From Chrysophaeum taylorii (taxonomy: Eukaryota; Sar; Pelagophyceae; Pelagomonadales; Pelagomonadaceae), in the NCBI GenBank assembly GCA_029834535.1, contig JAQMWT010000398.1, positions 1-64,000 of the forward strand: DNA of 64,000 bases, in the 5' to 3' direction. A program made the position numbers and the translations under genes. The notes under the pieces were generated by a model. The model was not told the origin of the DNA, ran no database searches, and saw only the letters and a program-made list of their open reading frames with translations. Shown piece after piece: positions 50,051 to 60,000 of the stretch (position 1 is its first letter; every line of letters starts with the position of its first letter).

Positions 50051-50769
50051 TCTAAGGGGGCTTGATTGTCGGATCGATCGTGAGGTCAACATCGTTGTCG
50101 CCGTCGTCGTCTTCTTCGTCGTAAACGTCGGGATCTGTCACGTTGGTCGCTACTTGACGAAGCTTGTCATGCTTGTCATCTGCGTTGTAAAACCAGTGGA
50201 GCCGGGTTGGTGTGAAGCGCGTTTCGTCCCTGGAGGCCATCAACAGTTGCAGGAGTGTCCAGCAGCACTTCCAGTAAATGCGCTGCCGACATGTTGTCGC
50301 GCTCGTCGGTCCTCAGCGAGGCGCTACTAGTGCACCGCCACGCGAAAATCAAGAGACACCGCAAACTCTAACCTCTGAAATTTACTCCCTAACCCTTTAA
50401 GTGCTAAGGTAGTGGCGACGCTGAGCAGATTCTACAGACAAAAGTAGTTTTTACTCCTAGACTAGATGTGTACTATCGACGAATCCAGCTTAGGCCGGGA
50501 TGCCGATCGACGCGTCTTTGGCCCTCCTGCAGGGCCGAACAACGAACTTGACAGTAAACCCTCACAAAATCGTACACTATGTTGTTATGGTTCATGGTCG
50601 AATATGCTTGTAAGTTCGGCCCGGATCCTGCCAGTTCCTCAGCGTTAGCGACGCGGTCTCGACGCTTGCGGGCTTCGGAGAATCGGTCGGCTACCTTGGG
50701 CAGGCAGCAGTGCGTTGCGATCCTGTCGCCGGCTTGCGTTTGGACTCCTTGAGCCTCGTCGCAGACGCT
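50051..50769. other. intergenic, no gene seen
   Basis: Contains a GTC run at about 50094-50120. The short acidic frame at 50052-50243 on the minus strand is not supported by any domain. Confidence 0.5.
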
Positions 50770-53091
50770 TCAGCTCTGCTGACGACGACGACTCTGAGGA
50801 GACACCGAAGAGCTGCTGCGCAGGACCCTGTTGTTGTTGTCGAGGTCGGGGTGGCCGATGTCGCCGTGCCGGTAGGGGCCGATGGTGAGCGAAAGGACAA
50901 TGGCGACGTAGGAGGCGTCGGGTCGGGAGACGTGGGCGTCGCCGTAGGGCACGATAGTGGTTGCGAATGTCTTGAAGTGCGGTCGGAGCTTGGTGTTGTG
51001 CCGGTCGCAGAGGTCGGCAGGGAAGGTCTTGTGGTGCGAGCCGTTGATGGCCCAGACCCGAAGGTCCCGGGCGGCGGTCTCGTCGAGATTTTTGAGAAGC
51101 TCAGGGAGCAGGGGCGTGGGGCCGTTGAGAGCGACGAGCGCCCCGACCGGGCACCGGCAGGCGACGTGCGTCGCGACGACAGCGCCTTGGTCGAAGCCGC
51201 CGATTGCCAGATGGGACGGTTCCACGAGGCTCATCTCGTGGTTGACGATCGCACTCTTGACCCAGTTCACAGACTCGTCGATTTGTGCGGTCAGGAGCCT
51301 GCGTTTGCGGGAACCCGTGTCTTTCCCTTGGAGCATTTCGCGCCAGTCGTCTTGGTCGAGGTCGAACCACTGACCGTCGGGCGACAACCGGCAGCGCGGA
51401 GGTCTCGCCACGAGGATCCTGAGCGAGGGAAAGTCGCGCCGCACCTCTGTCTGGAGGAGGTCGGCGACTTCGTCGAGGCTCAGGGCATCGTCGGGCCCCA
51501 CAAGCCACACCAGACTTGCTTTGTGCGGTTGCGACGGGTCGCGCGCGACGCATCGCGTCGCGGCGACGCGCCGCGCTGCCGACACTTTGCGCGCAGCGAC
51601 GTTCAAAGAGGCGCGCTTCTCGAGGCGCCGCGTGGCGCGCTGCGCCGTCTTGCGTCTACGCGTGCCGTCGATGTCTTTCACGGCGCGACAAAGTCGATGC
51701 CGCATCTGCTGGCATAACGCGGCCGTCTTGTCACCGATCCGGCGGTTCTGGCGACGCAACGCCAACACGGCCTCGACGTCGACCAAGGCTCCTTTGTAGT
51801 CCTCGAGCGCCTCGAGCGCCTCGGCGCGCCGCAGGAGGGCCTTGACATCATCCGGCCGTGCCGCAAGCACGACGTCGCAATCACCCACGACTCCGTCGTT
51901 GTTTCCGAGCTGCTTGTACGCGGCCGCGCGATTGCCGCGGACAGCAAGCGACTCGTCGCCCGCAGCGAGACAACGAGAATAGTGCTCCACGGCGGCCTCA
52001 AACTTTCCATTCCTATACGCCTCGTCGCCAACCCGTTTGTCCGGGAGCTGCTTTCCCCTATCTGGTAACTCCACCGTCTCGACGTCCTCGCGCTTGACGT
52101 CGTCGTCGTCGTCGTCGTCAAATTGGAGGAGCTCGCGCCCAAGATAGGCCACGGCAAAAACCCCGCCGTCGCGCATACCCGCTGCCCAGGCCGTTACGTC
52201 GTCCTCGACGACTTGCTCGCGCCGGAGGACTTCGTCTTTGTCGCCGACGCCCGGTTTGCCGAGGACGACGAGGTCCGGCTCGAGATTCGGGTTTGCGTCG
52301 CATAGCGCAGCAATGACGGCGGCCACGGTGTCCCCGGCTCGCACCGTGAATGGCTCAAGGTGTGCGGGCTTGAGAGTTATTTTTTGGTCCCAGGCGATGG
52401 CGTCGTAGCGCCACGACAGCTGCTGCCGGTCAGTCCGGTATCCGAGGTCAAACGCTGTCGAGTCCTTTGGAGCGTCGACGCCCCCCACCGCCAAGATCGT
52501 CGCGTTGACAGCCGGCACCGTGGCCTGCAAGAGTTCGAGGAGCTGCGTCGTTGTTGAGACGGTCCTTGCGCTGACTTGGAAGTCGCCCCCGTCGAGCTCG
52601 ATCGCGTAGTCGGGCGGCACGTCGCGGTCGAGGAGCTGCCCGTGCTCGGGCGTACGGGTCGCGACGAAGCCGCCGTGCGTCGCCACCCAACCGCCCTCGC
52701 ACACGCCGCGAACCCTCTCGCCATACCGCACCACGCCCAGGGTGCGGCTCGCGCGATGTGGCTGTTCGCGGATTGCCACTGGTTTTCGATAAATGACTTG
52801 CCACGATGGCGCCACGAGGTGTCGCGCATCGTCGGCACAAGTCGCTACGGGTGACGCAACCTCGCGCCACGGCGCACTGCGCCCAGTGCGACGCACGCTG
52901 TCCGCCGCAACGCATCCACCGAGAAAGCCGCAGGCTTCGACAATTTCCCCGCAGACTTCACCCCAAAACAACGTGCCCGAGCTCCACGTGGACACGATCC
53001 GACCCCGTGGCTCGAGTCGCACGGCCACGGCACTCACCACCTCCCACTCTTCCGCCTCGGGCTCCACTTTTCTGGAAACGGCCCAAGACAT
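50770..53091 (-). CDS. SH3-like / TPR protein with C-terminal acyl-protein-thioesterase-like domain lacking the nucleophile
   Basis: 773 aa. Residues about 15-60 and 95-155 look like two bacterial-type SH3 folds; the second reads PVAIREQPHRASRTLGVVRY then GGWVATHGGFVATR. Residues about 345-450 form three TPR units: GDEAYRNGKFEAAVEHYSRC, AVRGNRAAAYKQLGNNDGVV and ALLRRAEALEALEDYKGALVD. The C-terminal domain (about 530-740) matches acyl-protein thioesterase/carboxylesterase hydrolases, with HLAIGGFDQGAVVATHVAC at the nucleophile elbow and YGDAHVSRPDA at the His site. The expected GFSQG is GFDQG, so catalytic Ser is Asp (D634). It is probably a non-catalytic binding module. The start is 100 bp from the ATG of a divergent gene that also has an SH3-like N-terminus. 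Confidence 0.78.
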   Translation of the reverse strand: MSWAVSRKVEPEAEEWEVVSAVAVRLEPRGRIVSTWSSGTLFWGEVCGEIVEACGFLGGCVAADSVRRTGRSAPWREVASPVATCADDARHLVAPSWQVIYRKPVAIREQPHRASRTLGVVRYGERVRGVCEGGWVATHGGFVATRTPEHGQLLDRDVPPDYAIELDGGDFQVSARTVSTTTQLLELLQATVPAVNATILAVGGVDAPKDSTAFDLGYRTDRQQLSWRYDAIAWDQKITLKPAHLEPFTVRAGDTVAAVIAALCDANPNLEPDLVVLGKPGVGDKDEVLRREQVVEDDVTAWAAGMRDGGVFAVAYLGRELLQFDDDDDDDVKREDVETVELPDRGKQLPDKRVGDEAYRNGKFEAAVEHYSRCLAAGDESLAVRGNRAAAYKQLGNNDGVVGDCDVVLAARPDDVKALLRRAEALEALEDYKGALVDVEAVLALRRQNRRIGDKTAALCQQMRHRLCRAVKDIDGTRRRKTAQRATRRLEKRASLNVAARKVSAARRVAATRCVARDPSQPHKASLVWLVGPDDALSLDEVADLLQTEVRRDFPSLRILVARPPRCRLSPDGQWFDLDQDDWREMLQGKDTGSRKRRLLTAQIDESVNWVKSAIVNHEMSLVEPSHLAIGGFDQGAVVATHVACRCPVGALVALNGPTPLLPELLKNLDETAARDLRVWAINGSHHKTFPADLCDRHNTKLRPHFKTFATTIVPYGDAHVSRPDASYVAIVLSLTIGPYRHGDIGHPDLDNNNRVLRSSSSVSPQSRRRQQS

Positions 53092-53191
53092 CTTCTTCGG
53101 GCTGCCGCGTTCGTTCGAAAAAGTTCGTTGCTTTGTGCTGATGACGTCAATCGGTATCTTTAGTAAACGTTAGGCGGCCGTCGCCGAACAA

Positions 53192-54526
53192 ATGGCAAAT
53201 GGACGCATCCGGACGGCGGTCGTGGGAGCGCGGAACGGTGCTCTCATGCGCGAGGGCCCTGGCCTCGACACACGTATGGTGTGCTCGCTCGCTTGCGGCA
53301 CAAACGTGATGTGCGCGGACCACCGTGATCTACGCCGGGGATCCCGCACAGTTGAGCGCGTGAGGCTCGTCGCCCCAATGGAGGGCTGGTGCTCGGCCAA
53401 GACCCTGCGGTTTTTGGACTGCCAAGAAATCAGGCTCGCGCCGGGCTTTAGCGTCTCCTCGACACACCTCGCGCCGGCAACACCCGACTACGCCGCGACG
53501 CTCGACAAGCTCAGGCACGACCTCGCGCGACGCGAGGAGGCCTTGTTAGACCTCATTGCCGCCGGACAACAGAGGCGCAAGAAAAAAAAGCGTTGCCAAC
53601 GGCACCACCGACACCTGTCGTCACGAGGCGGCGACGCGACGACAACCACCAAGCTTTCGGTGTACTCGTCGTCGTCGTCGTCGTCGTCGCCGCCCAAATC
53701 CAGTTCAGCCTACGCCTCGTCGTCGCCACCATCGCCATTCGATCTTACGCCCGCCTCCTCTTCGAGAAAAGTCATACCCAGATCCAAATCAGCCTACGCG
53801 TCGTCGTCGCCAAAGCCACGGTCCGCGCGTGACATCGCGTACTCGAAAAAAGTCGTCACGAGCGAACCCCCCAGACGCCACGTCATCGTCCTCGCCGACA
53901 CGAACTTTGAAGCGGTAACGCGGGCGGTGCACGGTGACGGGGTCGATTGGCTCGTTTTGTTCGTCGCGCCATGGTGCACCTACTGCAAACGGCTCGAGCC
54001 CATCGCGCAGACCATATGCGCCGATCTCGCCGACACCCGCGTCGCTCAGGTCGACGTCACGCAATCGCACGGGCTCGCCTATCGCTTTGGGGTGCGCGCA
54101 CTGCCGACGATCCTCTTGTTCCACCACAGCTCCATGTTCGAGTTCACCGGCGCTCGCACGACCCCAAATCTCATGGCTTTCGCGACCGATGGCTTCCGAC
54201 ACCACCCTGCCTGCGCGGTGCCGCCACCCGACAACGACGAACCCGAGCCCCTCGAACAACAAAAAGTTTTCCTGCGGACCCATCTGGACCACCTCCAGTG
54301 CGGGAGCCAGCATTTCGGTTTAAACCCCCACTCCGCCACGCCCGCCAACGACAGCACAAACTTGGTACTCGCGTCCCTCAAGCTGCAAAAACTCGCCCGC
54401 GGCTTTCTCGCGCGCTGCAAAATTTCTTACCGTTCGGAGGCTGCACCCCCACACGAGAAACTCTCCAAAGAGGACAAAGTGGTCTTCGATCCACCTGACC
54501 TCATTCAGGTGGCTCAGGACATTTAG
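53192..54526 (+). CDS. SH3-like / thioredoxin-domain / IQ-motif protein
   Basis: 444 aa. Residues about 8-80 resemble an SH3-like domain (ALMREGPGLDTRMVCSLACG, then MEGWCSAKTLRFLD). A Ser-rich, low-complexity linker with repeated SAYASSSP units and a GTC-encoded Ser run follows. The thioredoxin domain is at about 228-345: VDWLVLFVAPWCTYCKRLEP places C262 and C265 in a WCTYC redox motif, and GVRALPTILLFHH supplies the cis-proline. PDI usually has CGHC and thioredoxin CGPC, so CTYC suggests a distinct redox potential. The C-terminal part has an IQ-like calmodulin-binding segment, LQKLARGFLARCK. There is no signal peptide, so it is probably cytosolic. Co-regulation with the divergent TPR protein is likely from the 100-bp gap. 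Confidence 0.78.
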   Translation: MANGRIRTAVVGARNGALMREGPGLDTRMVCSLACGTNVMCADHRDLRRGSRTVERVRLVAPMEGWCSAKTLRFLDCQEIRLAPGFSVSSTHLAPATPDYAATLDKLRHDLARREEALLDLIAAGQQRRKKKKRCQRHHRHLSSRGGDATTTTKLSVYSSSSSSSSPPKSSSAYASSSPPSPFDLTPASSSRKVIPRSKSAYASSSPKPRSARDIAYSKKVVTSEPPRRHVIVLADTNFEAVTRAVHGDGVDWLVLFVAPWCTYCKRLEPIAQTICADLADTRVAQVDVTQSHGLAYRFGVRALPTILLFHHSSMFEFTGARTTPNLMAFATDGFRHHPACAVPPPDNDEPEPLEQQKVFLRTHLDHLQCGSQHFGLNPHSATPANDSTNLVLASLKLQKLARGFLARCKISYRSEAAPPHEKLSKEDKVVFDPPDLIQVAQDI

Positions 54527-55538
54527 CTCCTCCATCCACTTATTCCAAGTGGCCGGGCCAATGTTTCTTTTCCCCGCCGATTTTTAATATTTCAATTTCG
54601 GGGAGCCGTAATCGTCTATTCGGTCTCTCACGACAATCTCGACAATGCGCGCTCATAACAACAACAATGACCACGCTTTTTGTGTGTTTTCGCGCGCTAC
54701 ACTTGTCGCGCATCATTGTGTGTTGCGCCATGTAACCTACCGAGGCCGATTAGCATTCGGATAATATGGGTGGGCGTCGAGTGACGACTCGTTCATCGTT
54801 CATCCCAGTACGTATACTTTAGGTTGAGATTTTGTCGGGCCAAGTGTGTTACAGTGGAAATCCTGGAATGGTAATTCATCGAACTAATAAGACCGTCCTG
54901 ATTCGAATTCGCGGCTTTCCAAGCTCGGAACGGAACTCGGTTGGAAGGGCGCATATGGGTAAAGAGAGTAGACTCGGTGCGTCATGGAGCGAGGGGAAAG
55001 GGGGTCATGCACACATCGGTATGTCGCTATGGGAATGTCAATGTTTTGAGCGAGGAGTGGGGTGTCGCCGGGAGTCGCCATGAGTCGCACCGTTGCGTCG
55101 GCACCTTCCTCGCCAGAAAACCCTCCTTCGTAGACCATGTCTGCTTTCAAGGAGAGTGGCCAAAACCAGGAGAGCGATGTTCTTCGGTGTTCTCACCGTC
55201 GCTAGAGCACAACTCGCGTTCGAAATCTAAGTCGAGGTCGGCGCACTGCTCGTCTAAACCTTTAAAACCAGCCACAGATTCGACTTTAGAAGCGAGAGAC
55301 AAATAGGCGACACTCACCAGCTGCGCTTATCCCAAGCGAAATGCAAATACTTTGGGAGTTCAAGTTGGAGTGTTCGAACGATGCTCCTCCCGGCGCTCGC
55401 CCTCGACGACGGCAATGTCAATGTCGGTCTGATGCTGCCTCGCGTTGGGCAAAAGAAGGTTTCGCCTCCCGCAGACGTAGTCGTGGTGCTAGCGAGCTAC
55501 CGGGCTCTGTAGTATACGCTGATTAGGCCCCTCAAACT
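54527..55538. other. intergenic, about 1 kb, no gene seen
   Basis: AT-richer than the genes on either side, with short frames only. No repeat with other parts of the window was found. Confidence 0.5.
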
Positions 55539-57059
55539 CTAGACGGGTAATCCCTTTACCAAGGCGTAGTCGGCAAAGGCATCGTGAGCTTGGAGTTCCT
55601 GTAGAATTCTTGCCTGCGTGTTGACAATCAGTTTCTCTATTTGCTCGCGATCGTCGTCAAAGAGGTTGAGTACGTCGGTGTGTTTCGGAAGGAGCTCCGT
55701 CTCAATGAAGTGGCGAAGACGATCTGTCGGCACTCGTGGACGAATTTTAGTTTCAGTCGTAGCTGGAGGGGCAGATACGTGGACTGCAACACACGGCGCG
55801 ACGACGCAGATGCTGCCAACGGCGCGGATCTCTGGTAGTCGGAGCTCGGGTGGTCGGACCTCGGCAGGTAGAAGGTCTGTCGATCTGACCACGGGCGGTT
55901 CAACCAGCTCGGGTGGTCTGACGACCACTGGCGGTTCAACCAGCTCGGGTGGTCTGACGACCACTGGCGGTTCAACCAGTTCGGGCCGCGTGACCCCTGG
56001 CGGCTCAACCAGTTCGGGCCGCGCGACCGCTGGCGGCTCAACCAGTTCGGGCCGCGCGACCGCTGGCGGCTCAACCAGTTCGGGCCGCGCGACCGCTGGC
56101 AGTAATAGTCGGAGCTGGACTTGGGGGGGGGGTCGACGCTCGCGCTGCAGTCTGCTTCGCAGCTCGGCGCATTCGCGCTCGGCACGATCGGAGCGCTTGC
56201 GTTCGGAGCGCAACGCTTTGTTGGTGATTCCCCAGCGTATCCCCGTCGCAGCCACGCGAGATGCGAGCGCGACGCGTAGATCCTCGCGAACTCTCCCAAC
56301 TACCGCAGTCTCGAGTTTCGCAACGTCTCGGCAATGCTGTCTTTGCAGCATCTCGAGCTGTTGCTCGTACGCAGCGACGACACGCGCGTTTGCCGCCTCG
56401 AGCTGAGCAATTTCCTTGACGCGTCGTTCGAGTTCGACGGTTAGAGCGTCTCGCTCGGTCGCGAGCACGGCAGCTCGCGCGTTCATACGGTCGAAGCCGT
56501 CCATCGCATGTCTGACGACGTCGTCGCGGGACTTGTCGGCGCGAGCCGCCATAGCCCGCCACGACTCGGCGTCTTGCCGCGCCGTCTGCTCGCGACCGAC
56601 GGCTCGAGTTTCGCGAAATTCCGCGACTGACGCGCGCTCGTCCGCAGCGGCGACAGCGTCGCTGCAGCTGCGCCTCGTCGCATCGAGTCGTGCATCGGCC
56701 TCGCAAGCGTGGCGTCGCCATTGCCCGCACCGTTTGCAACTCGCTTCTGGCCGCTCGCGCTGCTCGGTGCCTCGAAACTGCGAACCGCACACGAATTTGC
56801 CGCTGCCTCCTCTAATCTTTTCGACGAGGGCCGCCTGAAGCCGCCGCACCTCAAGCTTGAGGGCCGTCGCTTCGTCGGCCGGGGATTCCTCGGGCAGCGG
56901 CACTACGCGCGGTAATTGGACTGTTTTTTCCCTTGGCGCGACGTCCATCATACCAGCTTCTTCAACGGTCCTAACGGCCTCCGGAGGAGATACATATCCT
57001 ATTTTTGATTGAGAATTGCCACACGCAGCAACAACAACAAAATGTGACCGACCGACCAT
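55539..57059 (-). CDS. coiled-coil protein with proline-rich 11-aa repeats
   Basis: 506 aa from the ATG at 57059. Residues about 60-320 are rich in Ala, Arg and Glu with long heptads (VAAYEQQLEMLQRQHCRDVAKLE; RSERKRSDRAERECAELRSRL) and a C..C pair with His (CKRCGQWRRHAC) that might bind zinc. Then come seven 11-12-aa repeats, VARPELVEPPA in the first copies and VVRPPELVEPP in the later ones, then a region of SICVVAPCVAV and a C-terminal helical part (HFIETELLPKHTDVLNLF). I recognise no family. A structural or cytoskeletal role is only a guess. The gene starts 27 bp downstream of the stop of the large armadillo-type gene on the same strand. Confidence 0.7.
   Translation of the reverse strand: MVGRSHFVVVAACGNSQSKIGYVSPPEAVRTVEEAGMMDVAPREKTVQLPRVVPLPEESPADEATALKLEVRRLQAALVEKIRGGSGKFVCGSQFRGTEQRERPEASCKRCGQWRRHACEADARLDATRRSCSDAVAAADERASVAEFRETRAVGREQTARQDAESWRAMAARADKSRDDVVRHAMDGFDRMNARAAVLATERDALTVELERRVKEIAQLEAANARVVAAYEQQLEMLQRQHCRDVAKLETAVVGRVREDLRVALASRVAATGIRWGITNKALRSERKRSDRAERECAELRSRLQRERRPPPQVQLRLLLPAVARPELVEPPAVARPELVEPPAVARPELVEPPGVTRPELVEPPVVVRPPELVEPPVVVRPPELVEPPVVRSTDLLPAEVRPPELRLPEIRAVGSICVVAPCVAVHVSAPPATTETKIRPRVPTDRLRHFIETELLPKHTDVLNLFDDDREQIEKLIVNTQARILQELQAHDAFADYALVKGLPV
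55860..56105 (-). repeat. 33/36-bp coding tandem repeats
   Basis: Units of CGGTTCAACCAGCTCGGG type (33 bp, later 36 bp) repeat seven times and encode RPELVEPP. The three central copies are nearly identical. Confidence 0.88.
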
Positions 57060-57061
57060 CC

Positions 57062-57090
57062 GTGGGCTAGCTAGCTAGCTAGCTAGCTAG
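57062..57090. repeat. CTAG tetranucleotide repeat between two genes
   Basis: About six CTAG units fill the 27-bp gap and overlap the stop codon of the upstream gene (57087-57089). Confidence 0.9.
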
Positions 57091-60000
57091 TTGAGAGTCA
57101 TTTCTTGGAGCTGCTGCTTGGTAACGTAGGTGCCGACGACGCCCGGAGCGCGCTTGTTGTTCGCGGCGATGTTGCCCTTGAATTTGATGGCAAGGCGGCC
57201 AATCAAAAGTCGGCAGAATTTATCAACCTTGTCGGCGAGGGAGCGCGTTTTGAGGTTGTTCCAAACGGAGGAGGGTCGTCGCTGCTTGCATCGCTCTTGC
57301 GTCGCGAGGGGGGCCATTTCGAGCTTGGACTTGAAGTCGAGGAGGTTGACGGCGTTGACGAGGGCCAGATCCTGGTCGGTCGGGAGGCTCGTCATGTCGG
57401 CGATGCGGCCGATGGCCTCGAGAAACTCGACCCAGGAGTGAGTCATGAACTTGAACCTCGACTTGATCTCGTCGATGACAGCCATTCGCGACCACCAAAA
57501 ACTCAGCCTGATCTCTCGCATGGTGATGATCTCGCCGAGGAGATGGGAATCCGCGAGCATGGCGGTCCACTCGTTCAGCCCAAACTTGGGCTTGCCCTGG
57601 ACTGGGTTGAGAAGGCTGTACTTGTGATAAATGATCTTGAGGACCTTGGCGTGTGGGAGGTAGCTTCGCTCCGTTTCTTCGGTGTAGAGGCGCTCTCGCC
57701 TGAACGCGTCGGGGTCGAGCATGCTCTCCCCGGGAATATTTTTGAAGATGACCTCGTCAAAGAGGCGGTCGAGGCAATCCGAGACATCCTTGGTTTCGTG
57801 ACAAAATCGGGCAACGGCGATGCGCACGAGGCACTCGATGAACTCGTGGCGCATGAGCGCCTTGTCCTCGTTGATCTCCGCCTCTTGCGACTTTTTGTCG
57901 GCTTCGTAGTTGCACGCGACGAATATCCGGCTGCACTCCTCGACCGTGCAGGCCGTTGAGTCGTGGGGTATGCGGCACTCCTGGAGAAATCGGTTGTAGC
58001 AGTTCTCGCTGATGCTGAACGCGGCTTTGGTCGTGATGCTAGACGACGCGCAGTAAAAGTCGAAGACGCGCAAGATGTCCGAGTATCTCTTCGCAAAGGC
58101 CGCCTTGATCTCGGCGATTTCCTCGTCGAGGCTCTGACCCTGTTGCACGCCCTCATCATGCCGCGACACGAACCTAGAAAATCGCTCCTCTTGGAGCACG
58201 CGCTTCCAGTCGACGTCCAACGCGCGCTTCCAGACCTTGGGCGTCTCGTAGAAATTTCTCGCATCGCACTCTTCGACTCGCGACGCAAACAAGGACTCTT
58301 TGAGAGTCCAGGGGGGGGGCGTGTCGGCGTCCGGCTCCTCGACCGGAGGTTCCTCGACCATGCGGGTGTGCAGCGGCAACGGATCACTCGGTATGCCGCC
58401 GAGGACGCCCGTGCGCGCCGAAAGCTCGAGAGCGTGACGCCGCATGAGCGGAGCTACTTGCGAGCCTGGCCGGTACACTTTCGGCTTGGAGCTTGCCTCG
58501 GGCGAAGGCAGCGACGGCAACGGTGGCATCTGCTGCGCGATCGCATCGAGCGAGAGCGGTGGTTTTGGGAGGTCCGCGGGGCCCGGGTCGACGGCCTCGC
58601 ATACGATCGATGACGCGTAGTAAAAAAAGCACTGCTCGTAGCTCGCCCGCTTGTCGTCGTCGTCGTCGTCGACCCGGAGGATAAACCGCGGGAAGAGGTC
58701 CGAGTAGAGGCGCGCCCCCGGCGCGTGCTTGAACTTGGCCAAAGACGCCGGAGCGTACGGCTGGCGCCAGAGCGACAGAGCTTCCTTCGTTTGCTTATCG
58801 AGGGACGACCCTCGACGCGTCGCGCGGCTTCCCTCGCGCTGTTGCCGCAGAGGGGCGTGAAACCTTAATTGGTGGTACGGCGCGAGCGGCTCGACTTCTA
58901 CGATCCTCGGCGACCTGTGGCTCCCTCCCGCGTTCCGTTCGCGCTTGTACGAGCGCACCCTCGGCTCCCAGCGACACTCGCCCTGGGGTAGCGCCGCGAC
59001 GCCGCAGCCAGCCAAGGGCCCCAGACGGTACGAACTCCGTAGCGGGGACCTTGGCCTCGAGCTCGCCCGCGCGCTCGCAGCCGTGCGGCACCGCGGCAGC
59101 CGCGCTACGGCGGGCGGTAATAAGGCCGTCGAGGACGCCGAGTCGTGAAGCATGCCGCCAGCAGGGCGGTGCCGCAGCACACCGTCGCGGCTCGCGCGAT
59201 GGGAGAGTGGTCCTGCCGTCTGCGGGCGTTCTTCGCGCGTCGCGTCGGGCGGCGCATCCTCCCAGAGCCGTGACACCGGAGTGAAGAAATGTGGTCGAAG
59301 ACGGAGGAGCTGCTCGGGGGTCAGTCCGTCCTCCGGCTGCGGCGGTTTGACTTTGCGGGTGGTCTTCGCAAAGAACGCCGCGAGAGTCTGGTCATCGACG
59401 ACATCCTCGACGCCGCCCGCAAACACGTCGTCGTATTCTTGGTCCTCCTCGCCTTGCTCCTCGTCGTGCTGATGGCTCTCGGGGGCTGGCGACCTCTTCG
59501 CGTCGCTGATCGCCGTCGAGATTCGCGCGAGTTGGACCTGGTACATCATAGCGCGGCACCGCACGTTCTTTGAGAGGTTGGCGAGGATTGACTGAGCATA
59601 TCTTGCCTCCAAGTCCAGCCGCTCGTCTTCGCTCAGGCCTGCCCTGATCAGAGCTGAGAGCTGAATTACGCTCGAACTGCGGCCGCCGTCATCACTGTCT
59701 ACAGGAATCGTCGGCACCTGCGCCGGAACGTCCTCGGCTGATCGTGCAATATCGAGAAGCACGCAGAGGCCGAGGCGGCAGATCTTGGCTTGAAGTGCAA
59801 ACTCGGTCGAGAGGTTCAATAGCGCGTGGAGAGAGTAGAGTCGGAGGTCAGGCGGCGCGTCGTTGTCGCTGACGTTGCCCGCGAGGCGCTGGACAGCTTG
59901 GGACTCGTCCAGAGCTCGCCGGCGCGCGGGTTCGCAGGCCAGCTTGGCCGTACGGAAGGCACCGAGCGCGCGCATCTCGTTGTCGCCCGGCGTCGCTGCG

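Noticed and set aside
50052-50243. Acidic 63-aa minus-strand ORF
   Set aside because: Driven by a GTC run; no start context or domain. It may be the eroded N-terminal side of the transposase remnant.
55860-56105. Regular short repeats as a CRISPR array
   Set aside because: No unique spacers: the units are contiguous 33/36-bp repeats in frame with a protein, in a eukaryotic gene.
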